DNA of 64,000 bases from Lactobacillus huangpiensis (GTDB lineage: Bacteria > Bacillota > Bacilli > Lactobacillales > Lactobacillaceae): NCBI RefSeq assembly GCF_019972815.1, contig NZ_BPPA01000005.1, positions 124,001-188,000 of the forward strand, given 5' to 3'. A program made the position numbers and the translations under genes. Below the pieces are notes generated by a model. The model did no database searches and had not been told where the DNA came from. It saw nothing but the letters and a program-made list of their open reading frames with translations. This document shows positions 62,444 to 64,000 of the stretch, one piece after another (position 1 is the first letter of the stretch; every line of letters begins with the position of its first letter).

Positions 62444-63649
62444 TTAATCGGATTGTAATTTTACACGTAAATTAATCTCTTTTCCGTTACGGTTAATGGT
62501 TAAAGTAATGGTATCTCCGACTTTGTGATTATACAAAATGCTGTGTAACGAAGCAACATCTGATACAGATTTGTTGTCAACTTTGATAATCACATCACCA
62601 GTCTTAATTCCGACCGCAGACGCAGCACTGTGCTTGGAAACCGAAGCAACATAAATACCATTTTTCAGATTAGACTTAATGTTAAGTTGTTTTCTGTTGC
62701 TAGAAGGTATACCTTGCAAAGCAATCACTTTAACACCTAATTGTGGGCGGACAATCTTGCCCTTTTTAACCAGCTGATTAACTATGGTTACCACTTCATT
62801 TGATGGAATAGCAAAGCCCATGCCTTCAACTGATGTGCCGTCACTTGATTGAGAAAGTTTCATTGAATTGATGCCAATTACTTGCCCTGCGGAATTGACT
62901 AACGCACCGCCTGAATTACCCGGATTAATAGCAGCATCAGTTTGAATAACCGTCTGCTGATTAGCAGAAGAAGTCGTAATACTACGTGCTGGTGCTGATA
63001 TTATTCCTTGAGTAACCGTTGAAGCGTATTCGCTGCCAAGTGGCGAACCAACTGCAATAACTGTTTGACCTGCCTGTAAACTCTTAGAGTCACCAAATTC
63101 AGCTGTTTGAGTTACATAGCTGCTATCAATTGAAAGAACAGCTAAGTCTGTTGTTGCATCCGTACCCACAATACGTGCATTAACAGTTTTGCCATTAGAC
63201 AGCATTACTTGCACTTTATCGCTGCCCGAAACAACGTGATTGTTAGTTACAATATAACCTTTATTGCCAGATCTCTGGTAAATTACTCCAGAGCCCTCGC
63301 TATATGTTTGCAGTTTTCCCTTACCTTTATTGTCATTATCGTTATCGCCAAAAATATCGAAAATAGAGTTGCTGCTGCTTGATTGCCGTTTCATATTAAT
63401 AACTGAAACAACGGCACCTTTAACGTCATTATAGGCTGGCGTCATTGTGCCACTGGTTTTAGCACTGTTTCTGGAAGTTTTCGCACTGCTGGAGCTAATA
63501 GTCGTTTGAGCATTATTATTCATATTAGCGTTATTAATTTGATCTAAGGCTACATATGAAGCTCCACCACCGATTAGTCCGGCTACAACACCAACAATAG
63601 CAGTTTTCATAATGCCATGTTGCTGATGACCAGAGTTTTGATTATTCAT
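62444..63649 (-). CDS. htrA: HtrA/DegP-type serine protease
   Basis: A 401-residue membrane-anchored surface protease for damaged exported proteins. One N-terminal membrane helix (about 13-35) is followed by a Ser/Asn-rich linker (40-70), then a trypsin-like domain with His138 (VTNNHVV), Asp168 (TTDLAVL) and Ser247 (GNSGGALV), and one C-terminal PDZ domain (about 300-400, containing ASAVGIKTGDVIIKVDNKSV). AAAGGAGA precedes the ATG. It follows walJ by 66 bases, the usual order of the walRK locus. Confidence 0.95.
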   Translation of the reverse strand: MNNQNSGHQQHGIMKTAIVGVVAGLIGGGASYVALDQINNANMNNNAQTTISSSSAKTSRNSAKTSGTMTPAYNDVKGAVVSVINMKRQSSSSNSIFDIFGDNDNDNKGKGKLQTYSEGSGVIYQRSGNKGYIVTNNHVVSGSDKVQVMLSNGKTVNARIVGTDATTDLAVLSIDSSYVTQTAEFGDSKSLQAGQTVIAVGSPLGSEYASTVTQGIISAPARSITTSSANQQTVIQTDAAINPGNSGGALVNSAGQVIGINSMKLSQSSDGTSVEGMGFAIPSNEVVTIVNQLVKKGKIVRPQLGVKVIALQGIPSSNRKQLNIKSNLKNGIYVASVSKHSAASAVGIKTGDVIIKVDNKSVSDVASLHSILYNHKVGDTITLTINRNGKEINLRVKLQSD

Positions 63650-63715
63650 TATTTAATCTCCTTTACATATCTTTTTACTATACTAACAAAACTTGAAAAA
63701 AGATAAAAAGTTTCC

Positions 63716-64000
63716 TTAAATTTGTACTAAATTAGTTGGCTGGATCGGATCGGTCAGAACAATTTTAACATCACTGGGCAAATTAGCATCCCCATCAACC
63801 ATTATTTTTTTAGCAGCATTATAAGCCAACTTTGCAGTATTATTATGCTGACTTCTATGTGCTAAAAAAATGTGTTCGGTTTTACTTGTCACCACATCGA
63901 GCAAAGCCTGCCCGGCATCATCATTTGATAAATGTCCGACATCTGACAAAATACGCTGCTTTAAGCTCCAGGAATATGGACCATTGCGCAACATCATATC
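63716..64000 (-). CDS. walJ: WalJ/YycJ-type metallo-beta-lactamase-fold hydrolase (5' end outside window)
   Basis: The last 94 residues of an MBL-fold protein encoded with the WalRK two-component system and thought to act in cell-wall or DNA processes. Visible are YSWSLKQRILSDVGHLSNDDAG and the metal-site region IFLAHRSQHNN. The frame is open to the right edge, so the N-terminus with the main metal motif is missing. In related YycJ proteins the last motif often reads L-x-H-L-S; here it is LAHRS. Confidence 0.88.
   Translation of the reverse strand, partial: DMMLRNGPYSWSLKQRILSDVGHLSNDDAGQALLDVVTSKTEHIFLAHRSQHNNTAKLAYNAAKKIMVDGDANLPSDVKIVLTDPIQPTNLVQI

Overview
The window looks like a low-GC Lactobacillus chromosome, probably of the delbrueckii group. 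Indicators are SLAP-domain surface proteins, a helveticin J-like protein, DUF1002 and DUF915 proteins, RNase H with an N-terminal viroplasmin domain, Firmicute-type intrinsic terminators, and a walJ-htrA-rlmH order at the right edge. That order is normally transcribed away from the replication origin, so oriC probably lies to the right of position 64000 and the minus strand is probably the leading strand here. The species is not determined. Many starts given here were moved from the longest reading frame to a codon with a convincing ribosome binding site.

Layout. 1-7500: a short-chain dehydrogenase (cut by the edge), a DhaS-like TetR regulator, an ASCH-like protein, an esterase with two YibE/F membrane proteins, a MerR-like DNA-binding protein and D-Ala-D-Ala ligase. 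7600-16600: a helveticin J-like protein facing a secreted CAP-domain protein, a nucleoside deoxyribosyltransferase, a TetR/membrane-protein pair, PRPP synthetase, a glycosyltransferase/hydrolase pair, a secreted DUF1002 protein and RNase HI. 16600-31600: DUF915 hydrolase plus cardiolipin synthase, nitroreductase, MazG-like protein, T-box-controlled asnA, a sirtuin, TerC, DUF488, a 3-methyladenine glycosylase, a lysine-riboswitch-controlled amino acid ABC transporter, a proline-iminopeptidase-like hydrolase, two small membrane proteins and rarA.

31700-47600 is the accessory heart of the window: four paralogous secreted SLAP proteins of about 507 residues (plus strand) interleaved with three BspA-like leucine-rich-repeat surface proteins (minus strand). 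The BspA proteins share a nearly invariant C-terminal module of about 95 residues. A lysine-rich secreted protein and a membrane KAP-type P-loop NTPase sit inside the array. It reads as repeated duplication of a convergent SLAP/BspA cassette and is the best candidate here for an undescribed cell-surface system.

47600-64000: an HNH protein, small proteins, an IscA-like protein, an SLC13-type permease, lemA-htpX, an AraC regulator, a TPP-riboswitch-controlled YkoD-YkoC ECF module without an adjacent S component, a sucrose/fructo-oligosaccharide operon (LacI, two GH32 enzymes, PTS EIIBCA) with a readable promoter and twin operators, rlmH, an intergenic cluster of DnaA-box-like sequences, htrA and the 3' part of walJ. 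I found no tRNA, rRNA, CRISPR array, insertion sequence or prophage.
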